Positions 46,118-56,632 of a stretch of DNA of 64,000 bases are shown here, one piece after another. The notes below the pieces were generated by a model. That model did no database searches and was not told the origin of the DNA. It saw only the letters and a list, made by a program, of their open reading frames with translations. Every line of letters starts with the position of its first letter. Position 1 is the stretch's first letter. A program made the translations under genes and the position numbers. The stretch is from Gigaspora margarita (taxonomy: Eukaryota > Glomeromycota > Glomeromycetes > Diversisporales > Gigasporaceae), in assembly GCA_009809945.1 (NCBI GenBank), contig WTPW01000715.1, positions 1 to 64,000 of the forward strand, read 5' to 3'.

Positions 46118-46475
46118 TAGTGTTACAAATCGAAAATCGAAAATTGCAACTAATCAAAAAGTTGACAACTAATCGATTGAACTTTTTGGATACCAACTAA
46201 TCGATTAATCGATTAATTGATTAATCGATTAGTTGCAACTAATCGATTAATAAATTAATTAGTAAATTAGTTGTAATTAATCGATTAATTAATTAATCGA
46301 TTAGTTGCAACTAATTGATTAATAGATATTAGTTGCAATTAATCGAATAATCGATTAATCGATTAGTTGCAACTTAACAATTAATCGATTAATTGATTAA
46401 TCGATTAATTGCAACTAATTGTCAACTAGTTGAGCAACTAAGCGATTGAAAAAATTTTGACAATTTGTAACACTA
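46118..46475. mobile_element. 358-bp hAT-type MITE filled with ATCGATTA repeats
   Basis: Exact 8-bp duplication AAAATAAT at 46110-46117 and 46476-46483. Ends TAGTGTTACAAATCG and GACAATTTGTAACACTA. Between 46180 and 46420 the octamer-like ATCGATTA/TAATCGAT and TTGCAACTAAT recur many times, so almost the whole interior can base-pair with itself. Related to the shorter element at 35222-35497. Confidence 0.88.
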
Positions 46476-47822
46476 AAAATAATATAAAAATTTAAATAAA
46501 CTGTTTAAAAAAAAACATTGTTAAAAAAATGTAAAAAAGTTAAATTCTTAAAATTAAAAATAAAAAATTTTCTGGTCAATAAAATTTAAAATCACATATA
46601 AAATAATTCTGAGTTACAAAATTTGCATTATCAGTTATAAAATCTTAAATTTTGTTGGTCGTAAAATTTTTATTTGCTAATTTTATTGCAGCTTGTATAA
46701 TTTTGAGATCAATTTTTTTTATTAAATAATTATGATTGCAATTGTGATTACTAAAGCCAGCCAATTATCATAAATCTTAATTTGCAACTAGCTCAGATTT
46801 AAGATAAAAATTGGCTAGCTTTAGCAATCATGATCACAATTATAATCAGTGTTATAAATTCAAAAAATTTTTATTGGCGCAAATGCAAAAAATATTGCAC
46901 AAAAAAAAAATTTATACATGTGTTATATATACGGAAAGCCCCGATATATGCACAAATTTAAATCTATGTGTGCTGCACCTACTGATGGATCCAATTTACA
47001 TTACTGATTATAATTATTTAGTAATAAAAAATTAATCATAGGGGTTACAAAATTACTGAAAATCTCAAAATGGCGGGTATGGGTATTATTTCGAATCTTG
47101 GCCTGAATCAAGCTTAATTCGGGTTGAAAATTGTATTTTCATCCCTGCGTGTTATTTCAAGATTTTAAGGAGAAATTTATAAAGTTGATTAAATGCTCTA
47201 ATAAAAAGTGAAGGAAAAGTTGAATAGCAGATATTCTTGAAAGCTATAATTAATTTTTTTATGATTAAATGATTGTGATTGCAATCATAATTGCTAAAGC
47301 TGGTCAATTTATTTTAAATATGAGCTTGACACAAACTTTGATTTATAATAACAATTGCAATCACAATTATTTAATCATAAAAAATTAATCATAGGGGTTA
47401 CAAAATTCTGCAAACTGAAATAATGCTTTTTTTTTAAATTTTTTACTATTTTTTTTAGTTTACAATTTTTTATATAATTTAAATTTTTATTTTTTATTTA
47501 ACTATTCTTAATTTATTGTGGTTTGCATAATTTTGTGACCTCTATGTTTGTTTTAATATTAAATAATTGTAATTTGTAATTGCAGTTGCTAAAGCTAGCA
47601 AATTTAACATAAATCTGAGCTTGACACAAATACAGTCTCATGATAAATTAGCTAGATTTAAAATTGTGATCACAATTATTTAATTATAAAAAATTACAAA
47701 ATTATGCAAATTGTATTAAAAACTTTTTTTTAATCTTTATTATATTATATTTTTGTTTGTAAATAGTTTTTTTTTTATGTTTTTTTTAATAATATATAAA
47801 TATATTTTATTTTTTATTTCAA
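46476..47822. repeat. three ~100-bp palindromic blocks (AGCTAGCCAATTT family)
   Basis: Blocks at about 46737-46840, 47268-47372 and 47565-47685 each start with a T-rich ATTATGATTGCAATTGTGAT-like arm and close with its inverted counterpart (ATCATGATCACAATT). A CTAAAGC(C/T)(A/G)G.CAATTT core lies between, and the phrase ATAGGGGTTACAAAATT follows two of them. Probably ends of a dispersed element family. No gene. Confidence 0.5.
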
Positions 47823-48180
47823 GTTTACTAAAACACACCACTAGTGTTCAACACTAGTGTGTGGTATAACGTAAAGATCAATATAAAAAAATAAACAAAA
47901 AAAAATAAATAAAAATTGAATTTAATAAATGTTAAATGAGAGTTAATAGTTAGGGGTTAGGGTAAGGCATAGTATATAGTGAAATTTTACAAGGAATTTT
48001 TTTTTTTAAAAAAAAGGTGGTTTTATAGATGAAATTTTGAGTTAGAAGGTATTTTTAAAAAAAATAGCAAAATAGCAAAAAATTTATATTACACAAGATC
48101 TTTATGTTATACTGCATTTAAAAAATGTGATTGGTGAAAAATTATTGTAGTGTTGGCACTAGTGGTTCATTTTAGTAAAC
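47823..48180. mobile_element. inverted-repeat MITE (AGTTTACTAAAA ends)
   Basis: Left AGTTTACTAAAACACACCAC, right TTCATTTTAGTAAACT. Inner CACTAGTGTTCAACACTAGTG folds on itself and matches AGTGTTGGCACTAGTGG on the right. The interior contains GGTTAGGGTAAGG. The target duplication is too short to prove. Confidence 0.65.
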
Positions 48181-49212
48181 TCATTTTATTTTATTTTTAT
48201 TTATTTATACTAGGCACAGAGTGATATATAATATTATGAAGTATATGGTTACTGAGACATTTTTAATGGCATACGTTGTGAAGGTATTGGCAATCAGCTA
48301 ATCAAATAAAATACAACTAACAACACCTATATCTAACTAAACCAATATCTAATAGTATGGCAAGACTCTTGATCCTCAAATTGGCAGGCAGAAAGAGGCA
48401 TGGAAGATTTGGTCCAGGTCTCGAGGTTCGTTTAGGTCTTGCTGCGGCGTGGTTGAACAAAGCTAAGTATATCTCCTTTTCTTGTATTTGTTTCTTCTTT
48501 AGGTGATCCTAACTCTACTCTACTTACTGTATATCAATCTTCTTTTATTTTAGGGTACTTGGGTTGAAAGGGTTAAATACGATCGTTAATATTATTAATG
48601 ATCAACACATGATCAAGGGCAAAATTGGATTGCTGCAGATGATTAATTGAACAATGAGGGCGATTGATTGTTGAATAAATCAGGCAATCAAAGGGGTTTA
48701 ATCGATTGATGAGTTTATATAAAAGGTGATTAATTTGATATCTTTTTCTAGAACTGAGTTAAAAACTAAACTGGGTGCAAAACGCGGGTTACGAAGTTAT
48801 AACTAATGACAAAACTTTTACTTGGAATAACAATATTCCACAGGTACGGAGTAAGTTCAATAAGCGATTTTATTATAACAAAATGGGTATAAGAGACAAC
48901 AGAAACTTCTTAACACTTCTACTCTTATTTCAAAGGTTATCAGTCAAATCTGAACTCTCCAAGAGTTATTCAAATGTGAACTCCAAGAGTTATTCTTTAT
49001 TGAGGCGAAAAGGGAGGGTTTATATACTTTCTACCCTCTTAATAAATACATGGATATTAGACTAATTACATTATTTCTATTGAATTTGCTTCTTCCCTAC
49101 GTTGACCTCATTATGACTCACTTCTTTGAGGCAAAGGTAGAGGCAGCTTTTTCCCAAGCCTGAAGGCGTAAGCTTCGTTAAAAACATCTTAGCCTTGACA
49201 CTATAATCCGTC
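48181..49212 (+). repeat. LTR-like family 2 sequence
   Basis: CAAATTGGCAGGCAGAAAGA and GGCATGGAAGATTTGGTCCA (48378-48415) match 34693-34730. A TATA-like TTATATAAAAGGTG is at 48716. GCTTCTTCCCTACGTTGACC and CCTGAAGGCGTAAGCTTCG follow in a GC-richer stretch. Likely an LTR and leader of a retroelement. The frame 48775-49065 is not recognised. Confidence 0.4.
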
Positions 49213-49482
49213 ATGCAGCAGTACCTTATTACTAGCGAAACCCAAACCCAGGCTAAGTATATTGTTTACAAAAGAGGTAGTAAACAAACATTAACAGCTG
49301 AATGCCAAGAGCAAACTAGTTTCTATCACAGGGGCGAAGCTATACGTGAAGAATCTATTATTTACAAAAAGAGAAGTAAACAAACATTGATAGCTGAATG
49401 CCAAGGGCAAACTAGTTTCTATCACAGGGGCAAAGCTATACAAAGAATCTATTGTTTACGAAAGGAGAAATATCTAACATAA
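49213..49482 (+). other. open frame with an in-frame 32-residue tandem repeat
   Basis: An open frame carries the repeat YKRGSKQTLTAECQEQTSFY ending HRGEAIREES, then YKKRSKQTLIAECQGQTSFY ending HRGKAI. Period is 96 nt (49261 to 49357), and a third, degenerate unit begins at 49451 (94 nt on, out of frame). Substitutions between the first two units include several that keep the protein. No known family recognised. It may be the remnant of a repetitive protein gene or a minisatellite that happens to be open. It lies inside LTR-like sequence. Confidence 0.35.
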
Positions 49483-50910
49483 GCAGCAAAATGCCAAGGG
49501 CATACTGGTTTGTGGCCCTGGAATACGTAGTTACCCTCTGGAAATACTATCATGCTATTTGGGACTATGCTGATCTCTCGTACCATGGTGTAATCTTAGG
49601 AGAAATCATACATTTGTATGATATACTCAATTGGAAAAACCCTATAGTATTACAAGAAAAATAAAAAAAACTTGAGGCGTAGCCTGTCACAACGTCCACA
49701 AAATCTCATGATTAATTGGACTATGCATTAATCACAGTAAAATCGTGAATTTCTGCATTTAACCATCACAGCATACATCACACAGTACTATATTTGTCTA
49801 TTGTATGGGAGTTGTTTAACCAAACATTGCTTTAACAGATTTTTGTCTCAATTAAATTGTATTACGATCATTATAAAAATAACTTTTTTTTATTGTTATT
49901 TCACTAACAGGAAGGAGCCATACCGTAGATAGGTACAAATGGCGATTAAAAAACACTATAAAAATAACTTTTTTTTTTATTATTTTTTCACTAAAAGAAG
50001 AAACCATACTGTAAATAGGTAGCAATTAAAAAAATTCTAATATATAATTTAAAACTTTATTACTTATTCAATGTATGATTGATTAGTTAATTGATTGCAG
50101 TGAAGTAGTGAAATCTGCTGTGTAGATCGTATTATTCTGTTTTTTAATAAGTAGCAGTGCAATGCAGTTGCGCAAAACCAGGAACAGAGAGTTAGTACAT
50201 TATGATGTAAATATTATATATCTAACTTCTGAATTACCTTGCTTATTACAAAATTACTTTAACGTCTTGTGAGAAAAAGGTAAAAATTCTAAATTTTTAT
50301 ACCACCTCTGCAAATATTTTCATTTTAGGATTGATTAAGTAATATGAGGTCACAAATCATTTGGATCTAAATCAGGATATTACTTAATTTGATCTGATTA
50401 ATTATGTGCTCGATTTAAGAGTCAGTTTACGAAACAATGTAGGGAGAGCGTAATAAGATAATAATTTAAAGTTATATAATGTGAGAACAATAATAATATA
50501 TTTAAGAGAAAAATGTTGATATTGATACCTAATATCTGCAAAAAAAATAACAAAGCAAGTACCTATACAACAATCGTAAATGTCAAAATGGTTATGCAAA
50601 TCTGCACAATTTTATATAATTAGCAAACAATAATTGCAATATTAATAGTGAAGCGCCGTATTAGTACATTTAACAAATTAGATAACAAAATTAATATTCA
50701 GTGCCAATATAAAAGAGAAAAAGTGATTCAATACATAAATCGATAATCCAACCAAATCCTGAGTAAAACAAGTAAAAATTCTATTACCTAATATATACAA
50801 ACGTCTTATTAATTAAATAAACTTAAAGTTCAAAAACAGATGCAAGAACAAATGAAGTACAAGTACAAGAACATTTGCTTCACAATAGATAAAAAAAGAG
50901 ATTATAGCAG
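49483..50910. other. spacer with an 87-bp tandem duplication
   Basis: A unit starting AAAAATAACTTTTTTTTATT and containing GCCATACCGTAGATAGGTA is duplicated at about 49873-49958 and 49961-50035, the second copy diverged. TGTCACAACGTCC at 49688 may be the end of LTR-like family 2. The rest is AT-rich with no supported gene. Confidence 0.45.
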
Positions 50911-51086
50911 ATTAGTATAGTATAGGTGAGCAATCTGTATAGTATAGACCAAATTTAAGATCTATACTATACAGATCAGCTATAATTCCTAACCCAAACC
51001 CTAATTATATTACACTGGATCAGTATAGTATAGATTTAAAAATTTTGCCTATACTATATGGATCTGCTCACCTATACCATACTAAT
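50911..51086. mobile_element. 176-bp hairpin MITE (ATTAGTATAGTATAGG ends)
   Basis: ATTAGTATAGTATAGGTGAG at the left is complemented by CTCACCTATACCATACTAAT at the right. The inner arms (TGTATAGTATAGACC and TAGTATAGATT) repeat the TATAGTATAG motif. The centre has CCTAACCCAAACCCTAATTA. If the outer ATTA/TAAT are the duplication, a TTA/TAA target would fit PIF/Harbinger. Confidence 0.7.
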
Positions 51087-51949
51087 TCAAGCAAAAATTC
51101 AAAATAATACCCTACATATAATTTTGTGGTTATACATTAATAGTTAAAAATCCTAACAATCAAGACAAAATATTTTAACCCATCACACTAAAATAGAATT
51201 ATTTGTAAAAGCAAATAAATTTATTATTATTAGCTTTATAAATATATAATTATCTATGCCTCCAACTAAACATTAACAATATCTGATAGACTCTGCTATA
51301 ATTCCTATGCCTCTAATTAAAGCCTTAATTATAAGCTTTACAATCCATAATCAATAATAGTTAGATATTTTTTGATACTAAAATTAGTTGATTTATCCGA
51401 TTTTAGTCACCACTTTATTAAAAACTGCTTTTCTCAATTTAATTTTTATTTTATTAAGAAACTATCATAATCATCACCAAAAGTCTAATGCTATTAAAAA
51501 AAATACTATCAATCCTATCAAAATTGTTATGCATGATGTACAAGTTTTGTATTAGTTTTGTTATATTATCAGATCTGAAAACATGTCAAACTATTGAATT
51601 TATATAAGATAAATAAATTTGCAAATTAATTTTTTATTAAATTTAACAGGTTATCTCTTTTGACAGTATCCTTTTAAGATGGTCAACTTTATATATAAAA
51701 TAATACACAAGCCCATTTATGATATNTAATTAAATTATAATACTAGAACTTATAGTTTTATTCTAGACTGTTATATATATAGATTATAATATACTATTAT
51801 ATATATATATAGATTATAACTTGCATTTTAAGCACCTAATAATTTAACTTAATTTAATTTCATTTAATAACTTTACTTAGTTTAATTTCTTTTAAAGCTA
51901 TTTAATAAATACATTCTTTAATTCTTGTCTAAAATCAAAAATTATAGTA
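51087..51949. other. AT-rich spacer, nothing recognised
   Basis: Long AT runs (ATATATATATAGATTATAA near 51770-51830 in two copies) and one N at 51726. No coding or element signal. Confidence 0.5.
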
Positions 51950-52562
51950 TGTACATTAAAGATCTTGACGAAACTATTTTGAATTGACGAAAGGTTTCGT
52001 CAAATGACGATCTGACGAAACCATTAATGATTGATGAAACTGCTAACGATTGATGAAACTGTTAAAGATTGATGAAACCATTGACAAAACTACTATTTGT
52101 TATAAAAATAAAAACTTACACCGTAAAAGATAATATATAGCTTTATTTATTATCTTTTAAACTTTTATGACATATTTCTTAAGTGCAAAAGCCATAGCAT
52201 TTTTTTTTGTATCAGTAGTTTTTTACGTAAAACACATCAGATATCTTCAGGTGATCTACATCTGCATCAAGTAATATCGGATGTGTTCATAAAAAAGAAA
52301 AAATAACCGATTAAAGTAGAAATGCATAGATATGATAATGAAAACAAAATATTAACCACATATAAATCAATTTGTTTCCATTATAAAAGAAAAGAATAAT
52401 TTCTTATGCTTCATTAATTATCATGGGTTTCATCATGGGTTTTGTCATTTGTCATAGGTTTTGTCATTCGTCAAATTGTCATTCTGAAATTGCTTTGACG
52501 AATTGTTTCGTCATTCGTCAATAACGAAACTGTTATCATTCGTCAGGCATCTTTAATGTACA
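51950..52562. mobile_element. 613-bp TIR element with repeated GACGAAAC subterminal motifs
   Basis: Ends TGTACATTAAAGATCTTGAC and CAGGCATCTTTAATGTACA are inverted. Within 120 bp of each end the motif (T)GACGAAAC or TGATGAAAC recurs about seven times on the left, and GTTTCGTC/TTCGTCA/TTTTGTCAT recurs about nine times on the right. Such clustered subterminal motifs are typical transposase-binding sites. No transposase inside. The duplication is not clear. Confidence 0.7.
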
Positions 52563-52689
52563 TCCATTCCTGGTTTAGTGTGACTATATCGCACAGCTAC
52601 TTATTATATATATATTTATTTATTTATTTATTTGTATTTATTTATTATTTCTTTATTTATTATTATTTAATTATACCAGAAATAACAAT

Positions 52690-53049
52690 GAAGTAATTAT
52701 ACAAAATGTTACTTGCTTTATGGACTTCATGGAGAAAAAATCCAAATCAATTCCAAAAGTATTTCAAAGAAGCTGCTAATGAAAATAATCATGCTGAATC
52801 ACAATGTAGTTATGCAGTTTCATTGCTTGGTGATCTTTGATGAAATTGCAAAAAATAAATTATGTAAAGAAATAATTCTCTATTTTGAATTAGCAGCTAA
52901 CAATAGCGATAATTGAAATGCTGGTGCAATGTACTATTTGGAAGATATTTATGTGGCTGGAAAACTCAAGGTAAAGAAGGATGAAGAGCGTGGGTTAAAT
53001 TTTTAAGATTAGCTGCCAATAATTAAAATGAAAGTGAGGCAAATAGATA
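52690..53049 (+). pseudogene. fragment D: Sel1-repeat end of an MLKL-like paralogue
   Basis: Starts within the Sel1 region: YGLHGEKIQINSK-like, then KNNHAESQCSYAVSLL-type sequence in a shifted frame, KEIILYFELAANN, and a VAGKLKVKKDEERG segment. It ends with a garbled copy of the terminal NNKNERA...GK and TAG near 53049. The homology to gene A continues into the 3' flank up to about 53283, so this is a DNA-level duplication truncated at its 5' side. At least three frameshifts. Confidence 0.8.
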
Positions 53050-53283
53050 AAATAAGATATTTTATATTCTAAAAAAATCTTTATACATTATGTGTTTTTT
53101 TTTTTTGGTAATATTTTCAAATAAAAATTTTGTTATTTAAATCTAAATCATAATTTTATGAGATCTTTTATAACTTACTCATTTATTTAATAAAAAGTAA
53201 AAGTACTTATTAGTCACAAAATTTTATCATGATTTCACAAACTATACAAATGCATGAATTTACTTTTTAAAAACTTCACCTAG

Positions 53284-55395
53284 ATAGAGTCTTAGGATGC
53301 TTTCAAGCATCATCCTGAGTGTGATTAGATAGTGATTGAGATGACACACAATCATTACAATCAATAAATATAAAGATTGCAATCAATGATTGAGCGAATT
53401 CTTTTTATATTATGATTATCATATCGCCAACAAACAAAAAAAAAAGCAATCGTTCAACAAGCAAAAAAAATATTACCATTACCAACAGCTCCAAATGTAT
53501 CTGTTCCGACTACTTCAAGTGCCTCTGCTACTTCTTTAGCTATTCCAAATAGTTCTATTATCCCTTCAGCTAATTACAATACTTCTGCTGCTTCTTTTAT
53601 GTATTTAACAAATTTTCATATGCTGTTACAATCAGTGTTTAAAATTCAATGTTCTCATGGTTCTCAATAAACATTTGAATTTTTTTAAGAACATTGATAT
53701 TTAGAAAAGGTTCTCTTATTTGATGGTTCAAAGAGAACATTTATAAAATTTTTATGTTCTAGATTTATTAATAAGAACAATAAATTATATAAAATGTTCA
53801 TCAATTTGATAATGTAATTTGATCATGACAAATTCTGCATAAATATATATATGTATATATATGTATATATAGATATACATACTATGTATAGCATATATAT
53901 TTAAAGTTGCACAATATAGATAACAAATAAATATTAAGAAAATTATCTTTAAAGATTTTTAAAATAAAACATTCATTAATTGTACAAGAGTATTATTATT
54001 GTATAAACTTATACAGATAATTTGTGTCAAATGATATGCTAATACTAAGCAAGCAAAGCATTTGTTAGTATGAAATTTAAATAGTTAAATAACAAAGTAA
54101 TTTGATTCTAATTTATCACATTAACCAATAGTAGCATCAGTAAAATATTATAGAAAGTCTTGTTTTATTATAAGCAAATATGAAAAGCACTTGAAATTTA
54201 ACAAAATTATTAGAAATTTAATTGTATAATATATTGTATTATGTTGAAAAAATATAAAGAATTATATACAAACTTTAAAAAATTATTAATAGATAAGTAT
54301 GAACTTAGTATATGAATTGTAAGTATAGAATATGAACAAAAATTAATATTCAATTTATTTAATATATAATGAACATTAAAAAGTTTTTGAGAACAATAAA
54401 AATTTAAATTATGTTCTTTTGAGAACATAACTTTAGATTTGAATTTTAAACACTGGTTACAATAGCATTATTCTTCTGTGTCACTATTTAATCCTTTAGT
54501 TTTAAATAGAACTAATAATGAATATGAAGAATTATATATTGAATTTTATTAAAAATTCATAATTTTTTTATCAAAGATTATTAATAAAAATTTTCTAAGA
54601 TATCTCTTTTAGAGCCTCCCATTAGTGACAATAATCAAATTTTGACTACTAATAATAGTCAAAATTTACAAGTTGTAGATGAAACCTCTAGTTCATCCAA
54701 TGCTAATACTATTTCAGGAAATAAACCAAATAATTGATGGTCATCATCCAAAGTTAGAATGCTAATTGATAAAGTTGGAAAAAATCAACATGCACTACAA
54801 CAAGTAAGGGACCCACAGGAAAAAGGCTGTATTTGGGATAAAATCATTTCAAATATCCAAGTTTTCACTTCAAGTACAATTTTAAAAAAGTGATCCAAAA
54901 CTTCTTTCCAACAAAAATGGGATTCTCTTCACCAAAAATATCGTAATATAAAGGATACTATCAAAAATACTGGTGAATAAGCAATTCAGAATGATTGGAA
55001 GTTCTTTGGTGATATAGATAAACATCTAAAAGACGATCCAAGTATTGAAGCTCCAATTACAAGCAGTTCGATTAATGGAATTAAATGTAAAGAAAAAAAT
55101 AATGCTGATAATTCTGAAGATGATGAGGTAATATTATAATTCATTTATTTCATAATATATTATTTATAATTTATTTATCGTTATTGGTTTATAAATATAG
55201 CACAATTTCAAAAGACGAAAAAGTATTTGCATTAATAATAAAAAAGAATATTTTGAAGATTTTCAAAATCTAATTAAGGAACAGATGAATACTATCGTAA
55301 AGACAATATATACAAACTTGTGAAATTCAACAACGCCAACATGATGAGCAGATTAAAATTTTTAAGAAATTTTTAAAGAAATTTTAAAATACAAT
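53284..55395 (+). pseudogene. Myb/SANT-like accessory ORF of a PIF/Harbinger transposon (decayed)
   Basis: A Ser/Thr/Pro-rich N-terminal part (LPTAPNVSVPTTSSASATSL, 53465-53600) is cut by the hAT element at 53633-54455. The DNA-binding part follows (54735-55000): WSSSKVRMLIDKVGKN, KGCIWDKIISNI, FQQKWDSLHQKYRNIKDTIK, NDWKFFGDIDKHL. The pattern of spaced Trp residues and K.RNIKD is that of Myb/trihelix proteins encoded by Harbinger elements. After an intron (GTAATA at 55128 to TATAG at 55200) a coiled C-terminus starts FKRRKSICINNKKEYFEDF. Stops after NN, KK and TGE show decay. Convergent with the transposase at 55640-56632. Confidence 0.72.
53633..54455. mobile_element. 823-bp non-autonomous hAT element (CAGTGTTTAAAATTCA ends)
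   Basis: Exact 8-bp duplication GTTACAAT at 53625-53632 and 54456-54463. Perfect 16-bp terminal inverted repeats CAGTGTTTAAAATTCA, then ATGTTCTC/GAGAACAT motifs clustered near both ends. Relatives without clear borders are at 13471-14690 and 44870-45005. The interior is AT-rich with no transposase. It sits inside the Harbinger Myb-like ORF. Confidence 0.93.
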
Positions 55396-55439
55396 ATAAA
55401 TATATTTATTAATACATTTTATATTTATTGTATTATAGT

Positions 55440-55620
55440 AGGACCCCGAAATATACATAGATAGGTCAGGTATGAGTTTGCTTATTTTTGAGGTTTTTTA
55501 TGCAGATCTTTTCTATTTATAGTAATTTTTTTGCTTATTTTTGAAGTTTTTTCTGCAGATCTTTCCTTTTTTAGCAATCCTATAATTAACCTAACCTAGC
55601 TATGTAGATTTTGGGGTCCT
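55440..55620. mobile_element. 181-bp MITE of the AGGACC family, copy 1
   Basis: Starts AGGACCCCGAAATATACATA and ends TTTTGGGGTCCT. Flanks ATTATAGT (55432-55439) and ATTACAGT (55621-55628) are an 8-bp duplication with one mismatch. It is collinear and nearly identical with 61270-61449. It lies between the two ORFs of the Harbinger element. Confidence 0.9.
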
Positions 55621-55639
55621 ATTACAGTAGCTTTTAATT

Positions 55640-56632
55640 ATTTGCATATTAAATAATTAATAAAGATTTGCAAGAATATTTGCTAGATATTCTCTTTTCT
55701 GTCTTCTTACCATATTTTCTCTTTCATTATCTGCCACAATTTCTTTATCGACCTCATTATTTTCGTTAATAAAATCATCATTATTTTCTTTCTCATCTAA
55801 TATATTACTATTATCAATACAAATATTGTACAAAATACAACATGCATGAATAATTCTGACAATTCTTTCTAAATCTGTACAATATATTCCATTTAAAATT
55901 CTCTATCTTTTTTTCAAATACCCAAATACTTGTTCAATGATCATTCGCATTGAAGATAAAACCTTATTAAACCGTTGTTCTTTATATATTAATCGTTTAT
56001 AATCTGGAAATGGTTTATGAGATAAGTTCTAAGAGGGTAAGCTGAATTGGCAATTATATAAGTGCTACCTAGACCTATTGTTTAGGATTGTGTAAAATCT
56101 CATAATATAAAGAAGATCGATAAAACACTCAAGCATCATGTACACTCCTTTTAAAAATTTAATTAATATATGTAGATTAAAAAAAAATAATAATAAATAA
56201 ACCTTTATTAACCTGCTTCATCAATATGTACATATATAAAATGTTCCGAATAATCCACAACGAAATTTTTTCGATTTACAAATCGAGCACCATTTTTGTA
56301 AGGAGGGTGAATAGGAATATGTGATCCATCTATCACACCAACCACATTAGATAAATTATACTCCAGGCCTGATATTCCATGCTCAAACCCCTGCGTTATA
56401 GTTGCTAATTTTTCTCCTAATGGCCATATTATTCTTTCCTGTTCCAAATCTAACAAAGCCTCCAAGAACTGATCTGTAAAATGATATACTAATCCTTAAC
56501 TTATGCCAAGTATTTGTTCTAATACCCGTATACCTGTTCTATTAGCAAATTGCCATAATGCAATTGCAATTTGTTTCCAAGCGGTATTGCATTAGGGGCT
56601 TCACAACTAAAGGCTGAATGCATTTTTAATCT
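55640..56632 (-). pseudogene. PIF/Harbinger DDE transposase (decayed)
   Basis: Minus strand in order: KQIAIALWQFANRTGIRVLE (about 56575-56515), YHFTDQFLEALLDLEQERII, WPLGEKLATITQGFEHGISG, the catalytic segment GVIDGSHIPIHPPY with FVNRKNF (56330-56270), then after a break IANSAYPL, a frameshift, MRMIIEQVFGYLKKR (55955-55915), and ILNGIYCTDLERIVRIIHAC, ILYNICIDNSN. GVIDGSHIPI and EQVFGYLK mark the first and third acidic residues of the DDE_Tnp_4 (HARBI1-like) nuclease. The second acidic residue (normally in a DSAYP motif) is Asn in the copy as read. Stops and frameshifts occur after 56208. The N-terminus is severed by the foldback element at 56633. Confidence 0.82.

Noticed and set aside
46118..46475. 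CRISPR-like array of short repeats
   Set aside because: The repeats are contiguous palindromic steps without unique spacers, inside a TIR element of a eukaryotic genome.
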